Shown here piece by piece: positions 36,898 through 45,700 of a stretch of 64,000 nucleotides of DNA. The notes beneath the pieces were generated by a model that saw only the letters and a list, made by a program, of their open reading frames with translations, searched no databases and was not told the origin of the DNA. Location: contig JAMPFR010000003.1 in the NCBI GenBank assembly GCA_023664365.1, positions 1-64,000 of the forward strand. Direction: 5' to 3'. The first letter of the stretch is position 1, and every line of letters starts with the position of its first letter. A program made the position numbers and the translations under genes. The DNA comes from Acetatifactor muris. GTDB lineage: Bacteria > Bacillota > Clostridia > Lachnospirales > Lachnospiraceae.

Positions 36898-37758
36898 TCA
36901 GATTTTACGCTTCTTTACGATCCCTCTGACGCAGAGCGCTCCCAACGCCGCGGCCACTACCATGGTGACTGCCAGCACCGCTGCCGCTCCGCCCTCGGAG
37001 ATAGTATCCGGGAACAGGCTGTAAAAGGGCTCCACCAGGACACTTGAAAAATTCATGGATGCGTGGAGCAGCATACAGAGCCAGATATTCTTAAACTGCC
37101 TGTACACCATCCCCAGAAGCAGGCCAAGGACAAAAGCATAAGCCCCCTGCACCAGATTGCCGTGCAGGATGCCGAAGGCCAGAGCCTGCACAATATTTGC
37201 CACCCAGAAATTAGGGCTGATTTTCCCCGCCAGCCGGAAAATGACGCCCCGGCACACCAGTTCTTCACTCAAGGGTGCCAGCAGCACGGTTGATATCAGA
37301 GTCAAAGCCGTAAACTCCGTAATTCCCGCCAGCTCCATCAGCTCTTCATATTCCTGCAGCGCCTCCGGCGCGGCGATTTGTACCAGGGAAAGCAGGCCGC
37401 TGATGGCAAACTGCGCCAGCACTCCCAGAAGAACTATCAGAAGAATTTTAACCGCCGCGGGCTTCTCTGTGCCCTCCGGCCTTTTCTTTTTCCCCCAGGC
37501 GAAGTAATACCAGAGCCCGAAGACCAGAACCGCCGCTATCTGGCTCACGATCAGTATGGGTACAATATTTTCATAGTACTGCTCCATCACAAGAAGCTCC
37601 ATGGCGCCGGCGCTCATTTCCACCGGCGTGTTCAGCATGATGATCACTGTCAGCACCAACATAACCACAACAGCACAGCCTAACTGAATTGCGGAAAATG
37701 CCAGCACCGGCAGCAGCGACACCACAAACCAGCCTATTTTCTTCATTACGCTTTTCAT
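36898..37758 (-). CDS. CPBP family intramembrane metalloprotease
   Basis: Membrane protein of 286 aa with about eight spans. The catalytic motifs are EELVCRG (EExxxR type) and the His in FGILHGN. Relatives (CAAX protease and bacteriocin self-immunity proteins) cut membrane-embedded substrates. The start at 37758 follows GGGGGAATTACCG. The longer frame to 37797 begins inside a dispersed 30-bp repeat, so its MPAGIK start is not real. The substrate is unknown. Confidence 0.82.
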   Translation of the reverse strand: MKSVMKKIGWFVVSLLPVLAFSAIQLGCAVVVMLVLTVIIMLNTPVEMSAGAMELLVMEQYYENIVPILIVSQIAAVLVFGLWYYFAWGKKKRPEGTEKPAAVKILLIVLLGVLAQFAISGLLSLVQIAAPEALQEYEELMELAGITEFTALTLISTVLLAPLSEELVCRGVIFRLAGKISPNFWVANIVQALAFGILHGNLVQGAYAFVLGLLLGMVYRQFKNIWLCMLLHASMNFSSVLVEPFYSLFPDTISEGGAAAVLAVTMVVAAALGALCVRGIVKKRKI

Positions 37759-37780
37759 CGGTAATTCCCCCATCGTTTCT

Positions 37781-37810
37781 TTGATTCCCGCAGGCAATGA
37801 GCCGGGCGGA
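37781..37810. repeat. Dispersed 30-bp repeat, copy 1
   Basis: Element of the form TTGATTCCCGCAGGCAATGA plus GCCGGGCGGA. It forms an imperfect hairpin through CCGC...GCGG arms. Further copies are at 37842-37871 (same direction) and 48520-48549 (opposite direction). Confidence 0.85.
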
Positions 37811-37841
37811 GTATATGCCTCCTGCTCTGTAATTGCCGCCG

Positions 37842-37871
37842 TTGATTCCCGCAGGCAATGAGCCCGGCGGA
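37842..37871. repeat. Dispersed 30-bp repeat, copy 2
   Basis: Nearly identical to the copy 61 bp to its left, with one substitution. Both lie between the CPBP protease gene and the ABC permease gene. Confidence 0.85.
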
Positions 37872-37927
37872 TGCGTTGACGCCGCCTCGGCCCCGGGCCC
37901 TTTTGTCCTCACGGGACCTGCAGCCCG

Positions 37928-38818
37928 TCACTCCATATTCAGCTTCCTGGTATTTACCAGCCAGGACACCAGGTACAGCAGCACCGCAAATATCAGACTG
38001 AGCACGAAGCTGATTATCATATTTGTGTTGATATAGCTGCCCACAACGGCAGGAGAGTCATACCTGCTTCCCGCATAGATATTGGTGACAATGCCTTCCA
38101 CCACGGATCCGAAAATTCCCTTTACCATGTTGACTCCGATATAGCTCACAATAGCCATCAGCACCCTGTGCTTTGTAAAGAGCTGCCCCATGGAAATAGC
38201 GCCGAACAGCGTCATAATACTGGTAAAGGAGCCAAGGACCAGCGAAACAATCATGTATATGAAATAGGCGCGGAAGTTCATTCCCGTTTCCGCCTCAACC
38301 AGCTCAAACAGCTCTCTGAACTCATCATCATACACATTCTGGAATTCCCACCAGAAATCGGAAAGAGAATACCCCTTGGGCAGCATGGCGCTTATCATAA
38401 ATGCAAAGAGCGCAAGTACCGACACAATAATGCCCAGAGAAATAATCAGGCTCCAGATACCGCTGATAAAGGTCTTTGCAAACAGCAGTCTGCCTTCCGT
38501 CACCGGGAGGGTATGGGTCAGATAACCTTCATCCGTATACATGGTTCTGTAAAAGCGCACCCCCAGATAGGCAATAATACCGATGGCAACCGCCGCCAGC
38601 ATGACGGCATAAAGTATCAGCGTGCAGACGCTTACAAGATTCAATATATTCACACCGAAGCTGTCCCGATAATAATAGGTTTCGTTGGACAGCTCCTGCC
38701 ACATGGGAGACTGAAAGGCAAGCCAGCCCAAAAAGGTGACACCCACCAGCACAATCAGCATCAGACAGCCGATTCTGTAAGTTCCCTTCCACTCGTTCTT
38801 TAACACTTTTCCTAACAT
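37928..38818 (-). CDS. ABC-2 type transporter permease
   Basis: Membrane protein of 296 aa with about six spans and a large loop between spans 3 and 4, typical of ABC-2 permeases that partner YtrB-type ATPases. Its start overlaps the ATPase gene end by 7 bp, and the ATPase overlaps a GntR regulator, forming a three-gene operon. In such systems transport responds to cell-wall antibiotics or nutrients. The substrate is unknown. Confidence 0.85.
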   Translation of the reverse strand: MLGKVLKNEWKGTYRIGCLMLIVLVGVTFLGWLAFQSPMWQELSNETYYYRDSFGVNILNLVSVCTLILYAVMLAAVAIGIIAYLGVRFYRTMYTDEGYLTHTLPVTEGRLLFAKTFISGIWSLIISLGIIVSVLALFAFMISAMLPKGYSLSDFWWEFQNVYDDEFRELFELVEAETGMNFRAYFIYMIVSLVLGSFTSIMTLFGAISMGQLFTKHRVLMAIVSYIGVNMVKGIFGSVVEGIVTNIYAGSRYDSPAVVGSYINTNMIISFVLSLIFAVLLYLVSWLVNTRKLNME

Positions 38819-39513
38819 GCGAACACCTCCCTGAAATATGCATCCACAGACTTGCCGTGCTGCTCCCTGATATTGTCTACGGAGGTATAGAGGGCCAGAT
38901 GTCCGTAGCGCATGAAAATCACTTCATCCAGCACCTGCTCGATGTCCCCGATCAGGTGGGTGGATATGATAACGGTTGCATTCTGATTATAATTATTGAT
39001 AATCGTGCGCAGGATATAATCCCGGGCCGCCGGATCAACGCCTGCAATAGGCTCATCCAGCACATACAAATCCGCATTGCGGCTCATGACCAGAATCAGC
39101 TGTACCTTCTCCTTATTGCCTTTGGACAGGGTTTTCAGCTTTACGGAAGGGTCAATATTAAGGCTGTGAAGCATCTCCAGCGCCTTCTCCCTGGAAAAGT
39201 CCGCATAAAAATCACAGAAATAGTCCAGTATCTGGCTGATTTTCTGCCCGCCTGACAGATAGGTGCGATCCGGCAGATACGCCACATGAGCCTTTGTCTC
39301 CGTTCCCACATACTGTCCGTTGATTTTAATGCTTCCCTGACTGGGGGTTAAAAGCCCGTTCATCATTTTAATCAGGGTGGTCTTGCCGCTGCCGTTGGGT
39401 CCCAAAAGGCCGATAATCTTTCCTCTGGGAAGGGTCAGCGTAATGTTGTTCACTGCAATGTTTCTCGCGTCGTAGGATTTCGTCACTCCTACCAGTTCTA
39501 CCAGTTCATTCAT
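38812..39513 (-). CDS. ABC transporter ATP-binding protein
   Basis: Transport ATPase of 233 aa. Walker A is GPNGSGKTT, the signature motif is the variant LSKGNKEKV, and Walker B is LYVLDEPIAGVD. The divergent signature (LSKGN for LSGGQ) is common in YtrB/EcsA-type exporters. It powers the downstream permease. It overlaps the GntR regulator by 4 bp. Confidence 0.92.
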   Translation of the reverse strand: MNELVELVGVTKSYDARNIAVNNITLTLPRGKIIGLLGPNGSGKTTLIKMMNGLLTPSQGSIKINGQYVGTETKAHVAYLPDRTYLSGGQKISQILDYFCDFYADFSREKALEMLHSLNIDPSVKLKTLSKGNKEKVQLILVMSRNADLYVLDEPIAGVDPAARDYILRTIINNYNQNATVIISTHLIGDIEQVLDEVIFMRYGHLALYTSVDNIREQHGKSVDAYFREVFAC

Positions 39514-39905
39514 TCCTGTTCTCCCTCATTATTAGTATGCATAAAATGTTTTGCGTTCAGCAGCTCTACAGTCTCCGTCTCAGCATAGCCAAGCTCCTTC
39601 ATCCTGGCGAAAAAGCCGTCCACCTGCGCCTGCGCCAGACCGGCCCTGATGTCCCTTATCCGCTGTCCGTCCTCGGTAACATTTCTGCCGTTGGTACGCT
39701 GCGTCACAATCAGTCCGCTTCTCTCCAGCTCGGCAAACGCTTTCTGCATCGTGTTGGGATTCACCGACGCTTCTGCCGCCAGATCCCTGACGCTGGGAAG
39801 CTTGCCGCCCGGCGGATACTTTCCCGACACAATCTGCATCTGAATCCTGTCCACAAGCTGCGCGTAAATCGGTCTGTCATTATCCAGTTTCCATGCCATG
39901 TCCAT
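39510..39905 (-). CDS. GntR-family (YtrA-type) regulator
   Basis: Short GntR protein of 131 aa: a winged helix in the first 75 residues (YAQLVDRIQMQIVSGKYPPG, then SVRDLAAEASVNPNTMQKAF) and a two-helix dimerisation tail of about 45 residues without ligand-binding domain, as in YtrA. It is first in an operon with an ABC ATPase and permease and should repress that operon until an envelope signal appears. ATG at 39905 is the first possible start. Confidence 0.9.
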   Translation of the reverse strand: MDMAWKLDNDRPIYAQLVDRIQMQIVSGKYPPGGKLPSVRDLAAEASVNPNTMQKAFAELERSGLIVTQRTNGRNVTEDGQRIRDIRAGLAQAQVDGFFARMKELGYAETETVELLNAKHFMHTNNEGEQE

Positions 39906-40044
39906 TGTCCTTTCTGTATTTTTGTATTATTGTATCAAGTTCTTAATACAAGAATACATCTTCCGGGCACATTCGTCAAGTACTTTTTGCACTTTTTTTC
40001 AAAACGGGCATATAAATACCATAACAAACCCTTTGAGGTCCCCT

Positions 40045-41343
40045 ATGTCTGATATAAATTTACGTTCCACAAACGCCCCGGCGCCTGAGCTGACTGCTTC
40101 CCAGGACTCAGCGGCAAGCGCCGGTACGCTGAAAATCAGCGTCATATCCACCATTGGACTGGTTCCCGTGGAAAATGCCACCGTTACCGTCTCCTACACC
40201 GGCGAACCGGGAAATCCTCTGGAAGTACTTACCACCGACAGCTCCGGACAGACTCCCACCATAGAACTGGCCGCGCCTCCCATTGAGCTTTCCCTGAATC
40301 CGGACGCCCAGGAGCAGCCTTACTCAGAATATAATATATCCGTCACCGCCGACGGATATGAGCCGGTTTATGTATCCGGCTCCGAAATTCTGGCAGATGA
40401 GCTGTCCCTGCAGGTAATCCGCATGAACCCACTGGCTGCCGCAGACGAGGAGGAAAAGGTGGTTACCATCCCCGCCCATACGCTCTGGGGTGAATACCCG
40501 CCGAAAATACCGGAGGACGAAATCAAACCCATGGCGGAAACAGGGGAAATCGTCTTAAGCCGCGTAGTCATACCGGAGTATGTCATCGTCCACGACGGCG
40601 CTCCCGGCGACCCAACCGCTCCCAATTACTGGGTTCGCTACCGGGATTATATCAAAAATGTGGCCTCCTGCGAAATATACTCCACCTGGCCCGAAAGCGC
40701 CATCTATGCCAATGTGCTGGCCATTCAGTCCTTTACCCTGAACAGGGTATATACGGAATGGTATCGGAACCAGGGCTATGACTTTACCATTACCTCCTCC
40801 ACTGCCTACGACCAGAAGTGGATATACGGCCGGAACATCTACGAAAACATTGACTATCTGGTGGATACCATCTTTGCCAATTACCTGTCCAGGCCGGGTG
40901 TGCGGCAGCCCATATTTACCTCCTACTGCGACGGCAACAGAGTGACCTGTAACGGCTTAAGCCAGTGGGGTTCCAAATATCTGGGAGACCAGGGTTATTC
41001 CGCCATCGAGATTATCCGCTACTATTACGGCAATGACATGTATATCAACACTGCGGAAATCATTTCCGGCGTACCCTCCTCCTGGCCCGGCTACGACTTA
41101 AATATCGGAGCTTCCGGCGACAAGGTGCGTCAGCTTCAGACCCAGTTGAACCGCATTGCCCGCAACTATCCTGCCATTCCCACCATAGCGGCGGACGGCA
41201 TCTACGGTCCCAGAACCGCCGAGGCGGTCCGCACCTTCCAGGGTATCTTCAACCTGCCCCGGACGGGAGTGACGGACTATGCCACCTGGTACGAAATTTC
41301 GGAAATCTATGTGGGAGTGTCCAGAATTTCGGAACCCGGCTGA
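40045..41343 (+). CDS. SpoIID-like protein with peptidoglycan-binding domain
   Basis: Protein of 432 aa. The N-terminal part (about 25-135) is a beta-sandwich like carboxypeptidase-regulatory domains. The middle (about 200-340) resembles the SpoIID/LytB amidase-enhancer domain with ANVLAIQSFTLNRVYTEW and NGLSQWGSKYLG (SpoIID has SQWG/SQYG). The C-terminus (about 352-420) is a PG_binding_1 domain with GASGDKVRQLQTQLN and DGIYGPRTAEAVRTFQ. No signal peptide is visible from the start chosen at 40045 (after GAGG). The longer frame from 39898 includes a hydrophobic stretch but lacks a ribosome site. It may be exported without a classical signal, or act in sporulation. Confidence 0.7.
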   Translation: MSDINLRSTNAPAPELTASQDSAASAGTLKISVISTIGLVPVENATVTVSYTGEPGNPLEVLTTDSSGQTPTIELAAPPIELSLNPDAQEQPYSEYNISVTADGYEPVYVSGSEILADELSLQVIRMNPLAAADEEEKVVTIPAHTLWGEYPPKIPEDEIKPMAETGEIVLSRVVIPEYVIVHDGAPGDPTAPNYWVRYRDYIKNVASCEIYSTWPESAIYANVLAIQSFTLNRVYTEWYRNQGYDFTITSSTAYDQKWIYGRNIYENIDYLVDTIFANYLSRPGVRQPIFTSYCDGNRVTCNGLSQWGSKYLGDQGYSAIEIIRYYYGNDMYINTAEIISGVPSSWPGYDLNIGASGDKVRQLQTQLNRIARNYPAIPTIAADGIYGPRTAEAVRTFQGIFNLPRTGVTDYATWYEISEIYVGVSRISEPG

Positions 41344-41361
41344 CTGCCGTAAATCATAAAA

Positions 41362-41403
41362 GGAACGGCTGTCCGCTTCTCAGACGAAACAGCCGTTCCC
41401 GCT
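41362..41403 (+). terminator. Rho-independent terminator of the SpoIID-like gene
   Basis: An 11-bp perfect stem (41362-41372 with 41389-41399) of sequence GGAACGGCTGT, followed by CGCTTATT. The dispersed palindrome at 41405 follows at once. Confidence 0.75.
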
Positions 41404-41404
41404 T

Positions 41405-41435
41405 ATTGAATTCTCGCGAAGCTTGAATTCTATTG
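41405..41435. repeat. Terminator-linked palindrome, copy 3
   Basis: Inverted relative to copies 1 and 2 and again directly after a terminator. The arms are ATTGAATTCTCGCG and a GAATTCTATTG end, with a two-base deletion in one arm. Confidence 0.75.
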
Positions 41436-41468
41436 TTTACTCACATGCGGCAGAATCCTGCCGGAGTC

Positions 41469-43214
41469 TTACACCTTCTTAAATCTCTCCACCTCGTCAG
41501 ACAGCATCTGGGAAATATTCTTACTGTTTTCCGTCTCCGCCTGAATCTGGTTAATGGCTTCCACCAGGCTGACTGCGTTGTCCGCCACGCTGGTTACTCC
41601 CTTTGCGCTCTCGTCAACCGCAAGGGAAATGTCATTGATGCCGGTGTTCATGGCCTGCATGGTCTCTTCAATTTCACCCGCATTGCCGGCAAATTCATTT
41701 AAAATATCATGAACGCTCTCCGCATCCTGCTGGTACTGATCCACCACCTCCACAAAGGTGTCGTAGTCCTTCATAACCTTGCTGTCAATAAACTTCAGCA
41801 TTGCTTCGGCATTGGCTGCCAGCCGCTCCACCGCCTCGGTAACCGTGGCGCTGATGCTCTGGATATTGCTGGCAGTAGAAGCGCTGCTGTCCGCCAGGCC
41901 TCTGATTTCATCCGCCACAACCGCAAAACCTCTGCCTGCGTCTCCCGCTCTCGCCGCCTCTATGGATGCGTTCAGGGACAGCAGATTGGTCTGGCTGGAA
42001 ATCCCCAGAATATCCTGGGTCAGCTCGTTGATCTTCTCCACACTGCGGCTGTCTGCCAGCGCAGCGCTTAATGTCTCCCTGATGCGCTCTACATTCTGCG
42101 CCGTCTCTTCCTTGCTCTCCAGCGTGTTCCTGTGCATCTCATCCGCGCGGTTTGTAATATCCCGCACCAGCCTTACGCCATCCTGCACATAATTGTTCAT
42201 CTGCTGGATCTCTGTCATAACCGAATCACTGCCGGAGACAATCTGTCCCAAAGTTGCGGAAATTTCCTCCATGCTTGCGGCCATCTCCTCCATTGCCGCA
42301 GACACGCTGCTGGCGTTTTCATTGGAGGTTCCCACTTCATTATTGATTGTTACGGCGGAATTCTTAAGATTCTCCGACTCCGTCTTCAGCTTGCGCATAA
42401 TGATCTGCAGCTGCTCAATAAAGTTGTTGACGCCCACCGCCATCTGACCGATCTCATCACCGGTTGTTATAGCGATACGTTCCGTCAGATCGCCCTCGTC
42501 GTTTTCAATCTTCCGTACAATGTCGTCCACCTGCTTCCGGGACTTCTTCGCGGGCCCTGCCACCGTCTTCGCCACAATCAGGATTCCTGCAAGGGAACAG
42601 GCTACGATAATGCCGCACATCATTATGTCAAAGGTGCGGGTGCCGGAAATTTTCAACGTAGCCCGCTCCATAATATACCGACAGTATGTATCCATCGCAT
42701 CGGCGAACTCGTCCTCTTTTTCCAGCATGTCATTGATATAGCCGGTCAGCTGTGCCGCCTCCTCGGTGAAGGTGGCCCGATCAAAGGCTTCCACTGCCGC
42801 TATTAACCGCTCCGCACAGGCCGTCAGTTCGGAAACCGACAGCAGATAGGTGTTGGCCGCCGTCATCAGGGTCTCGTCTCCTGTGCCTTCCGCAAGATTA
42901 TGCACTTCCGCGCCGTAGGTCTGTACCTCATCGGTAGCCTTTCTCAGAATAGAGCGATAAAACTCGGAAGCTTCACCCGTCTGCTCATAGTGGAGCAGGG
43001 AGGAATACATCTGCATCTTCTGGACGGACGCCTCCAGCTGTCCGCTGGCACGTTCCATCCCCAGACAGTTTTCCCCGATCACTCCATTATAATTTCCGAT
43101 GGTCCCCAACGCGCCAATATCACATATAACCGTAAACACGATAACGAGCACCATGATCACCAATGTGCTGAAAACCTTTACGCCAATACTGCTTTTTTTC
43201 ACTTTTTTTGCCAT
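41469..43214 (-). CDS. Methyl-accepting chemotaxis protein, four-helix sensor type
   Basis: Chemoreceptor of 581 aa. TM1 is about 12-34, a helical extracellular sensor about 35-190 suits the four-helix-bundle type, TM2 is about 193-215, HAMP about 216-270, and the signalling domain includes [19 protein letters not shown]. The start at 43214 follows GAGGGG; the open frame to 43247 adds 11 residues without support. It has no visible link to the dCache receptor 26 kb away except shared function. Confidence 0.92.
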   Translation of the reverse strand: MAKKVKKSSIGVKVFSTLVIMVLVIVFTVICDIGALGTIGNYNGVIGENCLGMERASGQLEASVQKMQMYSSLLHYEQTGEASEFYRSILRKATDEVQTYGAEVHNLAEGTGDETLMTAANTYLLSVSELTACAERLIAAVEAFDRATFTEEAAQLTGYINDMLEKEDEFADAMDTYCRYIMERATLKISGTRTFDIMMCGIIVACSLAGILIVAKTVAGPAKKSRKQVDDIVRKIENDEGDLTERIAITTGDEIGQMAVGVNNFIEQLQIIMRKLKTESENLKNSAVTINNEVGTSNENASSVSAAMEEMAASMEEISATLGQIVSGSDSVMTEIQQMNNYVQDGVRLVRDITNRADEMHRNTLESKEETAQNVERIRETLSAALADSRSVEKINELTQDILGISSQTNLLSLNASIEAARAGDAGRGFAVVADEIRGLADSSASTASNIQSISATVTEAVERLAANAEAMLKFIDSKVMKDYDTFVEVVDQYQQDAESVHDILNEFAGNAGEIEETMQAMNTGINDISLAVDESAKGVTSVADNAVSLVEAINQIQAETENSKNISQMLSDEVERFKKV

Positions 43215-43331
43215 ATAACCATCCCCTCTTTTCGCCCGGGTCGCCAAATTTCACTGAATCAAACGGCCCTATGGGATAAATTATACAACTTTTCTGCAAA
43301 AAAGGATAGTATTTTTTCAGACGATTTACAA

Positions 43332-45479
43332 TTACTGTGTTAACAGCATCATAATGTCGTTGCTCCGGGCAATAAACCTTGTCATGGCTTCCGGAGACAG
43401 GGGCGCGTGCTGTATCTTTGCCAGGTCATAAAGCTGCTCGCAAATCATTGCCACATTTCCGCCGTCTTTATGCTCGATGACATACTGCACCAGCGGGTGA
43501 TTGGCGTTCAGAATCAGGGTCTCCCCCTCGCCGCCGAAAGCTCCCATATCCATGCCGGGCATGGAGTACATCTTCATCATGTCCTGCATACGCCTGGTTT
43601 CCTCGGACATCGTAATCATGGAGGAAATCTTCTTATTCTTCAGCTTATCCACCTTAATGGTAATTTTGTCGTTTTTCAGAGCCTTCTTCATAATCTCCGA
43701 AACAGCCTTTGCCTGCTCCTCAAACTGCTCCTGGGCCTTCTTTGAAGTCTTGCTCTTCAGGGCGTCCGTCACATCGGCGTCGATTCTCTGGAACTTCACG
43801 CCTTCGTTTTTGGACTCCAGCTGGGAGATGAACGGCTGGTCGATATTATGGGTCAGAATGACCGCATCCATCTTCGCCGCCTTGAACATGTTAATATACT
43901 GGCTCTGCTGCTGCTCGTCGGTGACGTAGTAGATAATTTTTTCTTTCTTCGCTTCCTCTTCCTCGGCAGTTTCCCCGGCGTCAGCCTCCGCAGCCTTTCC
44001 GTCGCTGACAATTTCCGCTTCCACCTTCTCGCCGTTCTCATCCACGGCGCTTCCGCCATTGACTACTTCCGCTTCCACCTTCTCGCCGTTCTCATCCACG
44101 GCGCTTTCCGTCTTATCGGCATCCTCCGTGTCCAGGGGCTTCGTCTCCAGGCACTCAGGCAGGGTCAGATATTTCCCGTCCAGATTCTTAAACAGGATAT
44201 AATCGTTCATCTTCTCGCAGAACTTGTCATCCTTCAGGCATCCGAACTTGATGAAGGGACTGATATCATCCCAGTATTTGTCATATTCCTCTTTCTCTGT
44301 TTTACACATACCGGACAGCTTGTCCGCCACCTTTTTGGAGATATACTCGGAAATCTTCTTTACAAAGCCGTCGTTCTGCAGTGCGCTTCTGGATACGTTC
44401 AGCGGCAGATCGGGGCAGTCGATAACGCCCTTTAACAACAGCAGGAATTCCGGAATAACCTCCTTGATGTTGTCCGCAATGAACACCTGGTTGTTGTACA
44501 GCTTAATGGTTCCCTCTATGGACTCATATTCCATGTTAATCTTGGGGAAGTACAGGATACCCTTCAGATTAAAGGGATAGTCCATGTTCAGGTGAATCCA
44601 GAACAGAGGCTCCTTATAATCCTGAAATACCTTGCGGTAAAACTCAAGGTATTCCTCCCTGGTGCAGTCGTTGGGGTGCTTTGTCCACAGGGGCGCCGTC
44701 TCGTTTAAAAGCTCGGGACGTTTGCTGATTTTCAGCTTTTCCTCCCCCTCTGCGGCGCCGTCCTCCTTTACCTCGGGATGAATCTCCTCCAGGATAACAT
44801 CCCCTTCCTGAAGCTCCTCCGCTTTGATAATCTGCGTTTCCTTGGTATCCGCCTTGGAAAGGTAAATCTCAGTGGGCATGAAGGAGCAGTATTTTTTGAT
44901 TACTTCCCTGGCCTTATATTCGTTGCAGAATTCCAGGCAGTCCTCATTCAGGAACAGCGTGATTGTAGTGCCTACCTCCGCCTTGTCCCCGTCTTCCATG
45001 GAAAACTCCGTGCCGCCGTCGCATTCCCAGTGTACGGCCTTTGCACCTTCCTTGTAGGACAGAGTGTCGATATGCACCTCGTCCGCCACCATAAACGCGG
45101 AATAGAAGCCTAAGCCGAAGTGGCCGATGATCTGATCCGCGCTGCTCTTGTCCTTGTATTTCTCGATGAAATCCGTAGCCCCCGAAAAGGCGATCTGATT
45201 GATATACTCCTCCACCTCGTCCGCCGTCATTCCCAGACCGTTGTCCGTAAAGGTCAGAGTCTTCTTTTCGGCGTCCGCCACAACATCAATTCTTGCCCTG
45301 TAATTGTCAGGCAGGGCATACTCTCCCAGCATATCCAGCTTTTTCAGCTTCGTTACGGCGTCGCAGCCGTTGGAAATCAGCTCCCTGTAAAAAATATCAT
45401 GGTCGGAATACAACCACTTTTTGATAATCGGAAAAATGTTTTCACTGTTGATTGATAAGCTGCCGCTTTTCGTAGCCAT
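43332..45479 (-). CDS. htpG: Chaperone HtpG (Hsp90)
   Basis: Cytoplasmic Hsp90 chaperone of 715 aa. The GHKL ATPase domain shows ELISNGCDAVTKL, DNGLGMT and GHFGLGFYSAFMVAD; the middle and C-terminal dimer domains follow. An acidic insertion of about 55 residues (roughly 455-512) between the middle and C-terminal parts contains a tandem duplication of SAVDENGEKVEAE; usual HtpG proteins have no such loop. The start at 45479 follows AAAGGAATGTGGTACA. A perfect CIRCE lies upstream of the promoter. Confidence 0.95.
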   Translation of the reverse strand: MATKSGSLSINSENIFPIIKKWLYSDHDIFYRELISNGCDAVTKLKKLDMLGEYALPDNYRARIDVVADAEKKTLTFTDNGLGMTADEVEEYINQIAFSGATDFIEKYKDKSSADQIIGHFGLGFYSAFMVADEVHIDTLSYKEGAKAVHWECDGGTEFSMEDGDKAEVGTTITLFLNEDCLEFCNEYKAREVIKKYCSFMPTEIYLSKADTKETQIIKAEELQEGDVILEEIHPEVKEDGAAEGEEKLKISKRPELLNETAPLWTKHPNDCTREEYLEFYRKVFQDYKEPLFWIHLNMDYPFNLKGILYFPKINMEYESIEGTIKLYNNQVFIADNIKEVIPEFLLLLKGVIDCPDLPLNVSRSALQNDGFVKKISEYISKKVADKLSGMCKTEKEEYDKYWDDISPFIKFGCLKDDKFCEKMNDYILFKNLDGKYLTLPECLETKPLDTEDADKTESAVDENGEKVEAEVVNGGSAVDENGEKVEAEIVSDGKAAEADAGETAEEEEAKKEKIIYYVTDEQQQSQYINMFKAAKMDAVILTHNIDQPFISQLESKNEGVKFQRIDADVTDALKSKTSKKAQEQFEEQAKAVSEIMKKALKNDKITIKVDKLKNKKISSMITMSEETRRMQDMMKMYSMPGMDMGAFGGEGETLILNANHPLVQYVIEHKDGGNVAMICEQLYDLAKIQHAPLSPEAMTRFIARSNDIMMLLTQ
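44013..44106. repeat. 54-bp tandem duplication inside htpG
   Basis: A 40-bp segment at 44013-44052 recurs exactly at 44067-44106, giving a repeat period of 54 bp or 18 codons. It codes for the duplicated acidic motif of the HtpG insertion, keeps the reading frame, and is expected to vary in number. Confidence 0.9.
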
Positions 45480-45565
45480 TGTACCACATTCCTTTCTGTT
45501 TCTTTTTTGTGCGCCGCCGGGGCGGCATCTTTTTTGTGACAGAGGTCTGTCACCCTCTGAAGGAT

Positions 45566-45628
45566 AGTGTAAATCCCTCCCTTTCAAAAGTCAACAAAAA
45601 ATTAGCACTCATTCGGTATGAGTGCTAA
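45566..45628 (-). promoter_or_regulatory. CIRCE operator and promoter of htpG
   Basis: Perfect CIRCE at 45602-45628: TTAGCACTC-N9-GAGTGCTAA. On the minus strand the promoter follows: TTGACT (45589-45594), 17-bp spacer, TACACT (45566-45571). HrcA should repress htpG here. A perfect inverted repeat GTGACAGA-GG-TCTGTCAC at 45536-45553 lies just downstream in the leader and may be a second operator. Confidence 0.92.
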
Positions 45629-45700
45629 CAATTTTCATTAAATCCTTGTAAATCAAAGGCTTCCGGATTTCTAAAATTTTTCTAAAACGCCTTTGCCTGC

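Noticed and set aside
37758-37797. Upstream start MPAGIK for the CPBP protease
   Set aside because: This stretch is coded by the dispersed 30-bp repeat, which also makes the same peptide start at 48533 on the other strand.
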